Source of the DNA: Liolophura sinensis
Lineage: Eukaryota; Mollusca; Polyplacophora; Chitonida; Chitonidae
DNA: 64,000 nt
NCBI RefSeq assembly: GCF_032854445.1
Contig: NW_027017957.1
Location: 62,001 to 126,000 of the forward strand
Reading direction: 5' to 3'
Shown: positions 46,913-59,012 of the stretch, piece after piece
How positions within the stretch are numbered: the first letter of the stretch is position 1
Layout: each line of letters starts with the position of its first letter
Made by a program: the position numbers and the translations under genes
Notes under the pieces: generated by a model
The model's database searches: none
What the model was told of the DNA's origin: nothing
The model's input: only the letters and a program-made list of their open reading frames with translations

Positions 46913-48600
46913 ACGCCTAAAAGTAGCCATGTACTCGTCCTTTAGCACCATGGACCAAGCAGAAATAGATATCAAAATTATGACACGTCATTAGTCTAGA
47001 AATACTCAAACTGCTGTGATTTCATCATATTTGACACACAATCACTATCAACGATGTAAAAGGACCAGGTTTCGGGTACGTTCATCCCACCAGCAGATTC
47101 CTAGTTTATACAAAAAGCCCGACATAGTGTGCTATCGTGGCAAGTTATAGGGATGAGTCTAACAGAGTATTTATAGTTCTTGTGATCATATTCAAGGCTG
47201 AAATGACAATGTATATTTTAGGACATATTTTGTTTATTCATAGCATGTTTCGTCACATTTTAACCAGAGGTGTACATGCTATGTGGAATGTTTAGTGGCG
47301 CTAGAATGTCTGAAAACTTTGAGTATATCGCCATTTAAACACCATCAAACTGATCACTGGTAAATCCTAGAAAAGTCAAAAATTATATACAGGTATACAT
47401 TGTATTAAAAAATAGCGACATCTCTGAATATTCCAAGAATGTAAATAAAGAACCATTGGATAAATCAGTAATTATGTTAAATACAACACAGATATGCCCA
47501 GATGTTCTGTTGAATCACAGTGGTCCTTGGCGCCACACTGACTGGGATGATCAGTGACCGGGGTGAGATTGTGGTGTTGACAAGATGAATCCTAGACGTG
47601 CACTAAAAGACTTATTTCACAAACAAGGAAATAACAAGTGATATCATCAGCAGAGAATACATCAACATAAATACTGAAATCTGGACGCTGAAAAAACAAC
47701 ATGTGTATTTTGAGCCCAACAACTGCCGACTTATGGACCTACATAGCTATAACAACCAGTGAGTTGTCGACCCACCCGACCTCACTCGATCCAGTATTTT
47801 CACTGGTCTCGAGTGCATGTAATTGTTTCAAATGTGAGAAATTCAAAATATTCTGGATGTTCGAGAATTTAATCTGAAATAGAGCAATTGGTTCAGTCTT
47901 TTTCCTAAAGCTCTATTGGCAATAACTCAATATTATTTAGATAACAAATCTCTAGAGCACACCTTTCTATCCTTTCCTATTCAGAGACGTTCCGGCAGAA
48001 GTGCATGGCACTGAACAAAATCCAATAATTCGGTTTACATACTTAAATGTTGCAAATAGTAACAGCGAGGCGAGTGTATATTTCTTTGTGCAGTTAACTA
48101 CCTACATGGGTCTTTTATATAATTCCGGAACAAGAAATGTTGATAACCCATTGTAATACAGATGCAGGTTTGATGTTTATGGGCGGGAAACACCCATGTG
48201 CGTGGGGTAAAGTACCTGACAAGCCTCCTGATTTAACAACGTAATTGAAACACCGATAGATGGGATACACTAGTCTGGTAAAACTCGACGAATAGTCTAT
48301 GAAAATTAAAAAAGGACATATAATTAAACTGAAAATAAAGGCTTTCTATGCTCTTCAAAAATGTCCAAGTACTACACCTTTAAATCTGGCTGACTACCGA
48401 GGCATACGCTCACTCACTTGTAGGAAAACACAGTTGCCACAGATTTTTTCTGATTATACACGTTATAAATAATATGTACATATTAATACTTAAACATTTT
48501 TTTCTGTACTGAACAATGACATTGGGCCGTAAATTACTCTGAATCAAATATTCCGGAAATTCAACAATACTGCATAGCGCAAATAAGACCAGTGAGGTTG
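46913..48600. repeat. Repeat family R3, long copy
   Basis: Starts with the TCTAGAAATACTCAAA block (46995) and the GGACCAGGTTTCGGGTACGT block (47055), then parallels 44251-45582. No supported gene. Confidence 0.5.
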
Positions 48601-48606
48601 AGTTTT

Positions 48607-48864
48607 GTTTATTTGATTGGTGCTTTACGCCGTACTCAAGAATATTTCACTTATACGACGGCGGCTAGCATTATGGTGGGTGGAAACCGGGCATAGCCTG
48701 GGGGAAACTCACGACCATCCGCAGGTTGCTAGCAGACCTTCCCACTTACGGCCGAAGAGGAAGCCAGCATGAGCTGGACTTGAACTCACAACGACCGCAT
48801 TAGTGGGAGACTCCTGGGTCATTACGCTGCGCTAACGCGCTAGCCAACTGAGCCACCGAGGCCC
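48607..48864 (-). mobile_element. SINE family A, inverted, full length
   Basis: GTTTATTTGATTGGTGCTTT tail end, ATACGACGGCGGCTAGCATT, CCGCAGGTTGCTAGCAGACC, GATTGAGC-type body, and tRNA-like head GCGCTAGCCAACTGAGCCAC CGAGGCC. Complete copy. Confidence 0.92.
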
Positions 48865-50600
48865 CACGAGTTTTGTTTAAGACCACGACGTCTTCCTTTT
48901 CGCACCTTGCAAAGAGGCAGGTTTATGCATCGAGGATTTGTTGAACTTAGGCTTGTAAAGGCCCAGTTACATGTATTCCTAAATCACGAGTGGCAAAAAT
49001 TAAAGGAAAAGGAAAATGATACAGCAGACCCCAAATGGAAGACAGGCTTTCCATTATCAAAAAGATTGAATGAATAACTGGGGCTTTACGCTCGTCCGCA
49101 ATACTTCAATCATATATATCTATTGACGAAAAATGGCGATTCAAAGTGTTGATGAAAGTGAAAATAGAATATATTGATGATTGTATTTTCCCCTCTGGTC
49201 TTCATTTACTGGAACAGGTGACAACGGTATTGATATTGAGAGAATTGTGAAAGCACAGATTTTTCTAAAATTGTTTTCTGAGCTTTAATGGCATCACTGT
49301 TCAGTTTAGTAAGATTTATTCCACCAATAATCTTTGACTGCAGACAACACCTTACGAAATGTGCCATTGTTATCTACATATATTTATTGATATATATATA
49401 ACTAACACCTCAAATGCACAGTTCATATAGATCATTTTCTGAGACAGTCCAATGTGTTATTCTGTTTGAAAGCTAATTATTATTTAAAAATATCAAGACA
49501 CCATAATTAAAGGATATATAAAACCTAAATAGAAAAAATATATTGTATATCAAAACATTAAGGGTGATATCTGTGGAAAATAAAAAGTATCTTATAATAT
49601 TATAAAGTGCATATTTAATTGACATGTAAATGTGTGCAAATATCAGCACAACATAGCTTGTCTCCAAATAGATTATACATTATTACTTTTAAAAGTAATT
49701 TAAAATTGTCACTTATAAAAGCTATATAATATGGTACAATAAATGTAGTAAGTACATGTGCTTTAAGGTTTGAGTTTGTTAGAACTACATTCGGGGTGAA
49801 ATTAAAATACCCGATTGTAACCTGTTTAGTATGATATACGTGTATGCATGTGTTAACATAACTTCTTAAACATCTCATGTTGTGTATACACACAAAATAA
49901 ACACATTTTAAAAATAATCAATGAATAACTGCAAAGGTAAAACAGCTGCAATTCAAGGAAGAGTACACAATACATTGCAGTTTACAGTGAAATATGTTAG
50001 AGTAATAGACATAGACTTAGTAGGAATACAAACTTATAAGGTTTTGTGCACGTCTCATGTGTAATTTTGTTCAAAATTCTGAAATACATCTAAGAGAGAT
50101 CAATTTCGAATGGCATGCCACCGTTACGCTAGACTCTCACACTTAGTAAGACGTAAACCACCAAGTTATTTTGAAAGTAGCAGGGGTTAAACTATATTTT
50201 CATTTTAGGAAGCTAAAACCCTGTCGTCCTTGAAGGAGACGGCTATGTTAAACTGGTGTGCAGGTATGACGATATATACGCTCTCACAAAACCTTCTGGA
50301 ACAAACTATCCGATCACGTATTCGATCTCCACACAGAATTTATATGTTATCAAGGAATGACCGCATTGACACAGTTTTTTTTTCATTCATTTTCTTGGCA
50401 ACGGAAAAAGACAATGAAAAAACTATATACTGTTAACGCATGGCAACTGAGCTATCCAATCAGAAATACCGTTGCCTGGAAAACAGCAAGCCGTTCCATG
50501 GAATACCGCGTGTTCATTGGTTCTCTAAGTCAGGGTATAAGATCACTAGCACCTGTTCTCATATGAATACGACTATATGTAGGAACTATTAAGGAGTAAT
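48865..50600. other. AT-rich non-coding stretch
   Basis: No supported gene, RNA or repeat that I recognise. Confidence 0.4.
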
Positions 50601-50609
50601 TCTCACCAG

Positions 50610-50720
50610 GCCCGATTTTTCTCATTCATTAAACAGCATATTGATGATCTGCTAGCTTTAAAGACTCGATATATAGCAAAGAGGAAAGATGCAGATTCTC
50701 CAGATGGTACATCTTAATTC
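50610..50720 (+). pseudogene. Second YIDD-type reverse-transcriptase fragment
   Basis: FSFIKQHIDDLLALKTRY followed by DSPDGTS and a stop is a diverged relative of the fragment at 37425 (RYIDDLPVLNNP, HSPDGTF). The catalytic HIDD keeps both aspartates. It lies just before the inverted repeat of 50770-51950. Confidence 0.45.
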
Positions 50721-50769
50721 CGACCTACCACAACAGGGACAGTTTCAAGTTTGACAATGTAAATTACCT

Positions 50770-51950
50770 TTACCAGCAATATACCGACGGGTCTTTTATA
50801 TGGCGTGTACATATCTCGCCTATCATCATTTATTAGATGCTGTTAGTTGTGTGATGATTTCAATCAACGTTGTATATGCATTATATACTTTCTTAGTTCT
50901 TTGGTGATTAGTGTTAAACGTCGTTTTGGGAATTGGCCTTGCTTGTATTGACATGGAAAGTCTTTATTGGTTGGCGGTTGGTATACGAATGCTTGTTTGG
51001 ACGCATGTATATATTATTTAAATGTTTAGTTAAATCTTTTCTTTTTTATGACAAAAAAGAGAATAGAAATCAAGTTACGCTAACACGGGGGAAGTACCCA
51101 TTTAGGGTAGTACCGAATATCCAGAACCCACTCCCTATACTGACAAGGCTTACTTCAGAGTAATTTACAGGCAAAAGTCAATATAGGGGTAGGTTACTAC
51201 ATTCCGGCTTTAATTACATCGCTGTCAGTAGTACTTACTTTGTTATGTCAACTTACTATATGGCCTTAAATCGTCTAGTTAACTTATTTTGTCCTAACAA
51301 TTAATGATTCCCAAGGTGGCAGGGAAAGAAGAGAAAATAACCCAAAGATACCTATATCGGCATAAAGCCGTGTTCACAGGGCGCGATTTGCCACCCTGAC
51401 TCGCAGAATTCGATAAACGCATTCGTATACCAGCCATCAACCAATAAGAACGTTCCTTGTCAATAATCCCAAGGTTAATTCGCAAAACGACGCTTAACAC
51501 AAACGACCAAACAACTAAGAAAGTATAACACAAGCTACCAAAGAACTAAGATAGTATACACTTACACCAGCAAAGTTGTCAACAATAAAATATGTGTCTC
51601 ATTTGTCGCTTGATTGCAACTGTTCATATATCCAAAGCCATCCAATTCAATACGATGAATACTTAAACCCAGCACTGGACAAAGTACCTTCACAGACAGA
51701 ACTGGACAGTACCATGAGCAGAGCTCTGTCCACATCTACTTACACGAGTATTATACCGACTTCAGAACCTGGAGTGAAGGCGTCTAATGGAACAACCGTG
51801 ACACAACATCTTTCTCAGCATCAACCTGTGGCGTTAATTGAGATCGTCGAACAACAAGCAGGATCTAACAAATGGTCCCAGGCAAGAGATGTACACGCCA
51901 TATATAGGCCCCTTCGGTACAATATTGTCTTAGTAAGGACAACCTAAAGC
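50770..51950. repeat. Large imperfect inverted repeat
   Basis: 50880-50990 (TTTCTTAGTTCTTTGGTGAT, GTTTTGGGAATTGGCCTTGC) is the reverse complement of 51415-51560, and 50770-50860 (GGCGTGTACATATCTCGCC) is the reverse complement of 51850-51930 (AGAGATGTACACGCCATATA). The right arm carries about 300 extra bases, which encode the frame listed at 51576. Confidence 0.6.
51576..51947 (+). other. Unassigned 123-codon open frame with tyrosine motifs
   Basis: The frame contains IQYDEYLNPALDK, TYTSIIPTSEPG and ALIEIVEQQ, reminiscent of a receptor tail, and ends at TAA 51945. But most of it is repeated: 42480-43030 (decayed, with the 57-bp expansion) and, for its end, inverted 50770-50860. That points to a repeat family or duplicated gene relic rather than a working gene. 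No convincing acceptor precedes it. Confidence 0.3.
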
Positions 51951-52301
51951 CAAAACTGAAGTTATCTCTCCTGCCGCACAGTCCGCGAGAGAGGAAACCT
52001 TTAGGTTTGTGCAGAACCTGTGGTTTCCTTCAAATCCAGTAAATATGTTCCACATCATTTGCTATACATGGATTGTTTAAAGCCAGCAGATTAAGAAAAA
52101 AAAACGTTTAGTGACTGAGAAGGATCGGACAAGGTGAGGACCACTCCCAAATAATTTCTGCACATAGCCGTCTTCATACCAGAACAGGTGTAGGTCAGCC
52201 AAAATGGGGGCACAATTTGTTGTCCAAACCACAGGCGTTCCGCTCGTTGATTGAGGAGGAATGGGGTTGTGCTTTGATTATAAGGCTATTTAGCTTTAGG
52301 A

Positions 52302-52462
52302 ACTCTGATGACCGTACCCTTCATCAGCACCATATACGATTGACGGTCCCCACTCCTCAAAGGCAATCCTGGCGTAGGTCGTCATGTTCTCAGAAGGGTG
52401 TGTGATGGGTTTGTTGCCCACGAGTTTCGCATCCGCGTCCACCAGTACGCAAGGACCTTTCA
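52302..52462 (-). other. Exon-like minus-strand open frame of unknown identity
   Basis: After an acceptor ATATCATCTCTTCCAG the frame MKGPCVLVDADAKLVGNKPI continues through NMTTYARIAFEEWGPSIVYG to a stop after GYGHQSS. A second frame from the same acceptor (DERSLRTGGRGCETRGQ) is also open, for 24 residues. I cannot decide which, if any, is coding. It lies downstream of the tail-cassette copy at 53626 on the same strand and might be its continuation. Confidence 0.22.
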
Positions 52463-52659
52463 TCTGGAAGAGATGATATATAACAGATAATAACGATTAA
52501 AATATCGGTAGATCAATCTTGTACTACAAACCCTTAACCAATTAGTAAACCTGTTCAAACTGTACTGTCTTGAAACTGTGCGTTCTATCATCGAAGGTTA
52601 ATTCATCTTTTCTATTACCGAAGACATATTTGAGCATAATGAACCTATTTTAACGTTTG

Positions 52660-53140
52660 TATCGTAGTACCTCAAAGCTGTATCATAATGTCACACTAGG
52701 TTTTATCCCGTTTACTCCACAGTTGTTCCGATTCGTCACACTTAGCAATTTCTCAGAAATGAGTACGCTATTAGCACCGGCGTTTCTTGGGAATGTAACT
52801 CTCTGTGTTTTTGGGTATCAAGTCCTTTTTCGCTTCCATCAGGAGCAGGTTCGAGTTTTAAGGATGAATTTAAAATTCTTGTCAAGAGGACACAAGGCAG
52901 GTGGTGATCAGACTGTGAGTGACGTCCCCATGGCGTTTCTAGGCACATCTGCCAGCTGCTAACGTAGAAAGATCCAGATTTCGTTGGTCAACATTTGTCA
53001 AGATTTTCATGGTTGCTTTCTCACAGGAAGGGCCAGGTATTCACCTAATCTTATCGGCCACGAAATGTTTGTGACTGAATTATAGCACTAAAAGTTAACA
53101 TGGTGACTTGTGGAAATTTAATATGTTTCTGAGTAATATA
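52660..53140. repeat. Paralogous segment shared with 3955-4330
   Basis: See 3955-4330. The same acceptor-like site lies at about 53025, and the upstream frame here is 101 codons. Distance between the two copies is about 48.7 kb. Confidence 0.5.
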
Positions 53141-53625
53141 ACGATGAGGATTCATTAGGTGTGTGTACATATACTGTATCTTCTTGTGGCAGGGCAAGTC
53201 CATGCCGCCAAAGTACAGCCGCCACTGCCGCCACTGAACCATCATGCCGAGGATGATATGACACCCCACTGAGTCAACCCACCGTGTCACAACCGGGCCA
53301 ACCAATCATGTTTCCTTGCTCTAACCTCTCAATGCTGAGCGCCAAGCAAGCAGTAGCAAGTACCATTTTTAAAGGCTTTGGTATGACCCGAATTGGGTTT
53401 GATCCTCGGGTCTCCAGAATTCAAGGCGGACTCTTAGGTAATGATATACATGTACATGCTATAGTGTTATACAACCTCACTTCTTGGCATCTCAAATAAA
53501 TGTGCTAAGGTGCCCATGTCACGTGCATAAATTGCAGATAGCCGTAGGGTACTTTTGTCATGCATAATTAGATGTTTATCTACGTGTGTCTGAATTGCAA
53601 ACGCGAGAAAACAGCAAACGTGTAC

Positions 53626-53731
53626 CTGGTCAGGTCTGCGGTTTCCAAGCGGTCATCGTACCCGGAGTTATAATACATCACTTCATCCCCAGCAGAGGCC
53701 GCATTAGCAAAGGTGCCCACAGAAATTTGGC
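53626..53731 (-). CDS. Tail-cassette exon, type 4, copy 1
   Basis: A 106-base exon between TTTGTCTGTACACAG and TGACCAG/GTACAC, phase 1 in and phase 2 out, encoding GQISVGTFANAASAGDEVMY then YNSGYDDRLETADLTR. The copy at 60053 keeps length, phase, splice sites and the NSGYDDRLET core, with changes mostly in the first half: the pattern of a coding exon under constraint at the tyrosine end. The several tyrosines, acidic setting and absence of cysteines suggest a cytoplasmic signalling segment. No downstream partner equal to 59570-59613 was found for this copy. Confidence 0.6.
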
Positions 53732-54389
53732 CTGTGTACAGACAAAGAGACACATAAACGTGTAAACTAGCTGCACGAAACTATTTATCTCAGAATGCTT
53801 TTTATCTGCATTATCGTGTATAGAATATCAATTTACTATTCAAGGAGATGGTATGGATAGCTGTGGATTTTCCAAATGTTCGCTTTCACTGAAATCTCAT
53901 CTTAACGTCATTCTAAGGTTACATTACTTGCTTATCCATCAAACAACTTCTGTCTCAAACGTTGTTTTATGTGAGGAACATGTATAACACCGTACAACAC
54001 AGGAAAATGAGCCACACAGCTTGTGGTACTTGATGGCGATAAGCAAACAACGATACTCGTGTGGCGGTTGCGTAGTCCGATATTCGTTGCACACAATTGT
54101 ACCTGCCTCCGATATGGTGTGCATGTCTGAACATCGTATGTAGGAAAGGTGTCAATAACTTGCCATGATATCATTGTTTTATGTCAAGCACTCCCGTCCC
54201 TCCATATAGAGGAACAAATTAACATTAATCGAAACTTATCTATTTCGATAAATAAATAATGGATATCAATAAATCTTTATCAATAAATATCGTTAATTCA
54301 TTTATCGAAAACGCTACTTTATTTATCGATATGGCTAATTCATTTATTGATGAATACAATTCTCGATTAAATGTTAATTTGGCCACGCA

Positions 54390-54571
54390 TACCTCCACGC
54401 CGTAAGTGGGAAGGTTTGCCAGCGCATGGTCGTGGGCTTCCCTCGGGCTATGCCCGGATTCCACCCACTATAATGCTGGCCGCCGTCGTATAAGTGAAAT
54501 ATTCTTGAGTGCGGCGTAAAGCATCAATCAAATGAATAAATAAATAAATAAATAAATAAATACCCCCACGC
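54390..54571 (+). mobile_element. SINE family A, 5'-truncated, with visible target duplication
   Basis: The element (54401-54560) is flanked by TACCTCCACGC and TACCCCCACGC. The other duplicate copy, near 60818, has the empty site ATACCTCCACGCATAA, so this SINE entered after the segmental duplication. Confidence 0.92.
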
Positions 54572-56275
54572 ATAAGACAGAGCGTTGTTGTATGGGTGAA
54601 CACTGCAGTTAAACAATAAGAAAAAAAAATAGGAAAAATGTGACACATGGTGGAACAAATTGTGCTGGCCACGACTTTAGGGGGTCAAAAAGATTTCATG
54701 TTAATGAATGGGATATGGATGTAGCAATAAAGGATCCAAGACCTATTTTCAAAACAAAACGTCATTTCCAAAGGAAGCCATGTGCAGAAAGCTGATCAGA
54801 GCAAACATAAAGCATAAGAAATGGCAGGACGTCATGTTGCTCAGTTTGGCTTCATATAGATTGTTTCATGGGCCATTCATGGTGTGCCTGCACAAGTCGA
54901 GATGATAGGCAAGATGTGTCGTAATATTCATCAAAATTGGCGCATTAGTATTTGGGAAGTGATGCATGGACAAAATCGTGTCTATAGACGAACAAACTTC
55001 GTCGAGCGGGGTATAATAATGCAATATACTCATGTCCAATAATCACACAACAGCTTTAACTGTAACAATTCGATTTATTAAGTTTCTTTACTTCAATTTC
55101 TACAATTTTTGCCTAGTGTAATGTGAAAAAAAAACAGATATGTTTCTGTCTCTTTATCATCACTATTATTTCATTGATATTGTTGACATTATATCTAGTT
55201 ATATATTAGTTTGTCAAAGGTGCCCTTAAATTATTGACACGAATGTCTCTAATATTATTTGCATTAACATAAAATGTATGTGGTAAAACAGAAGATTGTG
55301 CTTGTAACGCATATGTAAAGTGTTTAGTGTACAGGGGAATCAAACAGACTTAGAAAACTCTTAATTTCCACGAAGTGTAAAAAATAAAGTAGGCTGGTGG
55401 TGGATACAAACTCAACAAAAACATGATCACACCTAAACGACTGAACTCTGTACCGACCTCTGGTGGTCCATTGTTGGCTGCCGTAGAGCATAAGAAAGTA
55501 AGTATATTTACACTGTACATGCATATGTAACTACTTTAAAAGCACATCTGTTTCCTAATAGCAGAAATGATTTGTCTTCTATAAACTATATTCTTATTTC
55601 CAAGCCGGTGACTCAAAAGTTAGCCTTATTTATTTTATATTTTACACTTGTCAGTTTTCATAATACACCTGTACAAGTAATTTGTCTCATAGTTTCTATT
55701 TTCTCCCACATTAATTAAACTACGGGGCACAATTACTACATCTGTTAACCTGAATACACAGATGTAATATCTAGTAAACATTCCAAACCCTTTCAAATGT
55801 GGAAAAAGCTATGGTCAACCGTTTTTAATTCTAAACAGGGTTATAATTTATGCACACATTTAATTCGAATACGAAAATAATGCCGAACATACAACAATGT
55901 GGTTTAAAATAAGAAAATACCAAAAAATGTTCTTTTTTGTACATGTGTATTCCTGATAAATTATACCCGACTGTGGGGAAATACATCACATTAACATTAC
56001 TTCGAAAGATATCAAACTATTGTACGTTAACAACAAGGCTTGGGAAGTCTTGTAAATATTAGGACGGTGATTTTAAAGCCTGGAGTTGTATTAGGACATA
56101 ATGCCAAAATACTTTACAATTGCTTACAGTTCAGAGTCTCGTCTGCAACTGCGATTTTTTGGCAAGCTTTGAGTGTAAATATACTGTTAATTTGTCCGCA
56201 CTGCTGCATATTATTTTTAGATTCGATTCAGTGTTTCTTGCAGTAAATAAAAAATATTTAAAAAGTAATTCTCAC

Positions 56276-56335
56276 CTTTTCCATCCTTTGGTTTGCCTTT
56301 GGTAAGACCAGTTTTGTCACCTTGCATAGAATTCC
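56276..56335 (-). CDS. Tail-cassette exon, basic type, present only in copy 1
   Basis: A 60-base phase 1-1 exon between GATTATTTGACAG and GGAAAAG/GTGAGA encodes GNSMQGDKTGLTKGKPKDGK, a Lys/Gly-rich linker without tyrosine. Its position in copy 2 is replaced by the foldback element at 61481-61921. Supported by splice sites and phase only. Confidence 0.42.
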
Positions 56336-56631
56336 CTGTCAAATAATCCCAAAATGTAATTAGACTAAAAAATTAAATAGAACACCTTTAGCATATATAG
56401 ACACCTAGCCTCAAGTATAATTACAGCAATTACAGAGCATGTCTGTTTTGCTCAGCAAAACATTTCTCATCTGGTATTGATTAAGACTTAATGGAAAGTA
56501 CAAATGGTGAATAAGTATGGAGACAAGCACATACTGGTTCGGATTTTACTTTACATAATAACTATGCTATACTTCCAATAAGTGCATATAGTTGTGGTGA
56601 TATTTCGTCTGTGACTTGTGCTATCGTTTAC

Positions 56632-56925
56632 CTGACTCTAGCTTGAAAATCCACTTAGCTTTACCGAAGGCACGTTGAAAAAAGGCAAAAATGGAACACA
56701 ACCTGATTCACCATACATTCATGCATTGTATGAAAAGAAATCAGATGATAAAAAGAACTACAACTCACAGAGAACATCCAGAGCAGAGACGAGTGTGGTC
56801 CGATGAAAACCTACATCTTGGCAATTCACGTCAGTTACGATTATTATTTTAACTGCTTATGTGAATGCTTTAATAGAGGCAAGTCGTACAGCTCTTAACA
56901 CCGTAGTTTAAAAATAAATTCTTTT
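56632..56925 (-). other. Further exon-like fragments in copy 1
   Basis: A phase 1 frame after CATTCACATAAGCAG reads IIIVTDVNCQDVGFHRTTLV and runs to TTCTCT/GTGAGT near 56771; the matching sequence in copy 2 (near 62090-62140) has small deletions that break it. A 27-base piece (56632-56658, KWIFKLES) ends at CAG/GTAAAC; in copy 2 that donor is GGAAAC. These may be weak or dying exons, or not exons at all. Confidence 0.2.
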
Positions 56926-57277
56926 TAAAAATTCATTGATGATAAACGGCTATTAATAAGGCAGCTACTTCGAATCCAGTTCTAGGTCTAGTGCGGCCTT
57001 GAGCGAGAAGGTTTGTGAGGTACATGACGTTTAGCAGTGGTCTGCATGTGGCACTGGCACTCTGGTTTCCTCAACTCATCAGTCTTAGCCTCATAATACC
57101 AGTCAAGTACAAATGTACAACAAATCCGATTAAAATTATGTCAAACTGATTAACAAAATATTATCTGTCTAATTCCATTGCTTGATGATTGAATGAAGTT
57201 GGCTTGGAATAATAATAAACGCGTGGCAGAAATAAAATATCAAACATGTAGCGCTTAAGGAAATCAAACCTGTTTCC

Positions 57278-57327
57278 TCATTGGCTTTCAGTTTTGTTGA
57301 CTTCGTCAAACACTGAGCCCTCTGGAG
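57278..57327 (-). CDS. Stop-bearing tail exon, type 2, copy 1 (VFDEV)
   Basis: After acceptor TTAATGTTTAG the phase 1 frame reads APEGSVFDEVNKTESQ and ends in TGA (57278-57280). Copy 2 (62963-63012) reads APDGPVYDEVNKTESQ and ends in TAA at the same place, so a stop is kept although the codon changed. The tyrosine of the motif is Phe here. Entry phase equals that of the type 4 and basic exons, so this exon gives a short tail when included. Confidence 0.6.
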
Positions 57328-57592
57328 CTAAACATTAATTGTAATGAAATATGTTTCATGTTCCTTTCCCTTTTGTTATTTCCCTTTTCCGATGTCAGGT
57401 AAGCGGCTTTTCACGCACAACCTATTGCAATGCACATTAATCTACTTATGACAAATTTGTGATGTTTTATATATAAGGAACGTTATACTTTTGCTGTTAA
57501 AACTTTGGAAAATATCCCCTTTTTGTGAGGTTGAAAAAATAGCCACAAAAAAAAAGAAAACATGAAGGTTTGCTAGCAGCTATAAAACTGAC

Positions 57593-57655
57593 CTTTTGCA
57601 GTTTTGCTGATTTTCTTTGCTGTATTTAATTCTGCATAGACCCGTGCTGCTGCTT
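57593..57655 (-). CDS. Tail-cassette exon, type 1, copy 1 (VYAEL)
   Basis: A 63-base phase 1-1 exon between ACCTTTATTTTCAG and GCAAAAG/GTCAGT encodes EAAARVYAELNTAKKISKTAK. YAEL fits the Yxx[L/V/I] SH2-binding pattern of ITIM/ITAM-like tails, although the residue two before Tyr is Arg rather than a hydrophobic one. Copy 2 is identical in length, phase and splice sites and keeps VYxELNTA. Confidence 0.65.
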
Positions 57656-58512
57656 CTGAAAATAAAGGTGATACACTGTAATGTAAATGTATAAATATAT
57701 GGAATTTCACCATAGACGCGATTAAACTGTGGACGAAAATTCCTGTGAATGCAAGTGCTTATTTGTACCTCGTTTCACTGACCACTAAGCACTATTGAAG
57801 ACAAAACCCACGATTGCTTTATTAATAAAAAAACACCAGTAAATTGTATTTCCGGTATACTGGACATATATGAGCATCGAGGGTAACACTGGAGACGAGA
57901 ACTTGCTGTAACATATTTCAGAGTCTATAAACCATAAGAATGGGGTTCACCAGTTCAATACAGAGTGAAGTGAATCTTGTTGCCCATTAAAGTAGTGGTC
58001 TCTGCTTTTTTGAATTACAGTATAAGCTATGGTTATTTAAGATCACTTGCATTGCTATTAAAATGATTTCTATTTTTATTAAAAATAGAAATTTTTATCT
58101 ACTGTACAATATAGTAGGGAAGATTTTCTCCACCTTGCAGAAGACCGGTAAGCCTCATTAGACATTTTTTACCTACTTCCTGTATCTTTTAAATTTTTCG
58201 CCCACCAAACTAAGAATTTCTCCGATCGCTGATGACAACCTTACACACGTATTTTCGGAACGGTAAATTCGCTTTGATGACATTTTTTCAAGGTTATGTA
58301 GAATTTTATCATAAAAACTGAGTAACAGACAGGCAATAACATCAGGGTAGAATTTATAGGCAACTGGTTTTTGTACCAATAGTTGTAAGTCCAAAGCATC
58401 AGCTAAACAGGTTTATGCGTAAACTAAGAGGATGATTCATTACCGTTCTATTAGCGTTTGAGATAGATTATCATTCAATTAATCCTGGTTTATATATAGC
58501 TGAACTGCTTAC

Positions 58513-58546
58513 CTTTATTCTTGTCAACAACAGCATACAACCAAAA
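58513..58546 (-). CDS. Possible tail exon with YAVV motif
   Basis: Before a strong donor (AATAAAG/GTAAGC) the frame FWLYAVVDKNK is open and leaves in phase 1, joining the type 1 exon to read YAVVDKNKEAAARVYAEL. The acceptor (ATATATATCAG) implies phase 0 entry; the frame in fact stays open upstream to about 58620 (MDQMTSGYDADN), so the true start is uncertain. If real it supplies a second tyrosine about 14 residues before that of YAEL. Confidence 0.35.
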
Positions 58547-59012
58547 CTGATATATATATCTCAAATGTTTAGTTAGAGCACAATTATCCGCGTCGTACCC
58601 GGATGTCATCTGGTCCATAGCAAACATTTTGTCCTGTTTTCATTTCATTTTATTCACATATAGACAAATACACATATTTTTCCAAGTTATAAAAATTACT
58701 CGTCAGGAATACCAGCCCAGAGAGCATCATGGTCTCCAACACAAAAACTATCTTCTGATAGGAAAATGATTTTGCTGCATTTCTCGCTTTGTGGCGTTTA
58801 GTATACACTGTGTGGTTTGTGACTCTCTTGTGACTTACAATTCTTTTGTAAGTGAATATGGAAAAAGCGTTTAGAATCTCTGGCATTCTGGTTTATGAAT
58901 GTGTCCAATTTGGCTTAACCCATGACATGAGCCCGTATATTCATCGTGTTGAATGAGGGCGCCATGTTGGATATGTAAACTATTGCACCAAAATGCTACG
59001 GAAATACATATT

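Larger units (their letters stand above)
53430..58085. repeat. Segmental duplication, copy 1
   Basis: Collinear with 59890-63735 in direct orientation. Landmarks in order: TTAGGTAATGATATACATG / TTAGGTAATGCTATCCATT, TCCAAGCGGTCATCGTA (both), ATCCATCAAACAACTTCTGT (both), TCGATTAAATGTTAATTT (both), GCCTAGTGTAAT (both), TTTCACGCACAACCTATTGC (both), CACCAGTAAATTGTATTTC (both). Copy 1 alone holds 55205-56635 (1.4 kb). The copies differ by scattered substitutions and indels. Confidence 0.92.

Noticed and set aside
54708-55020. Frame of 65 codons and its relative at 60894-61324
   Set aside because: The DNA (GAGATGCATGGACAAAATCGTG, then ACAGACGGACG) is a common interspersed repeat motif; the frames are not conserved between the copies.
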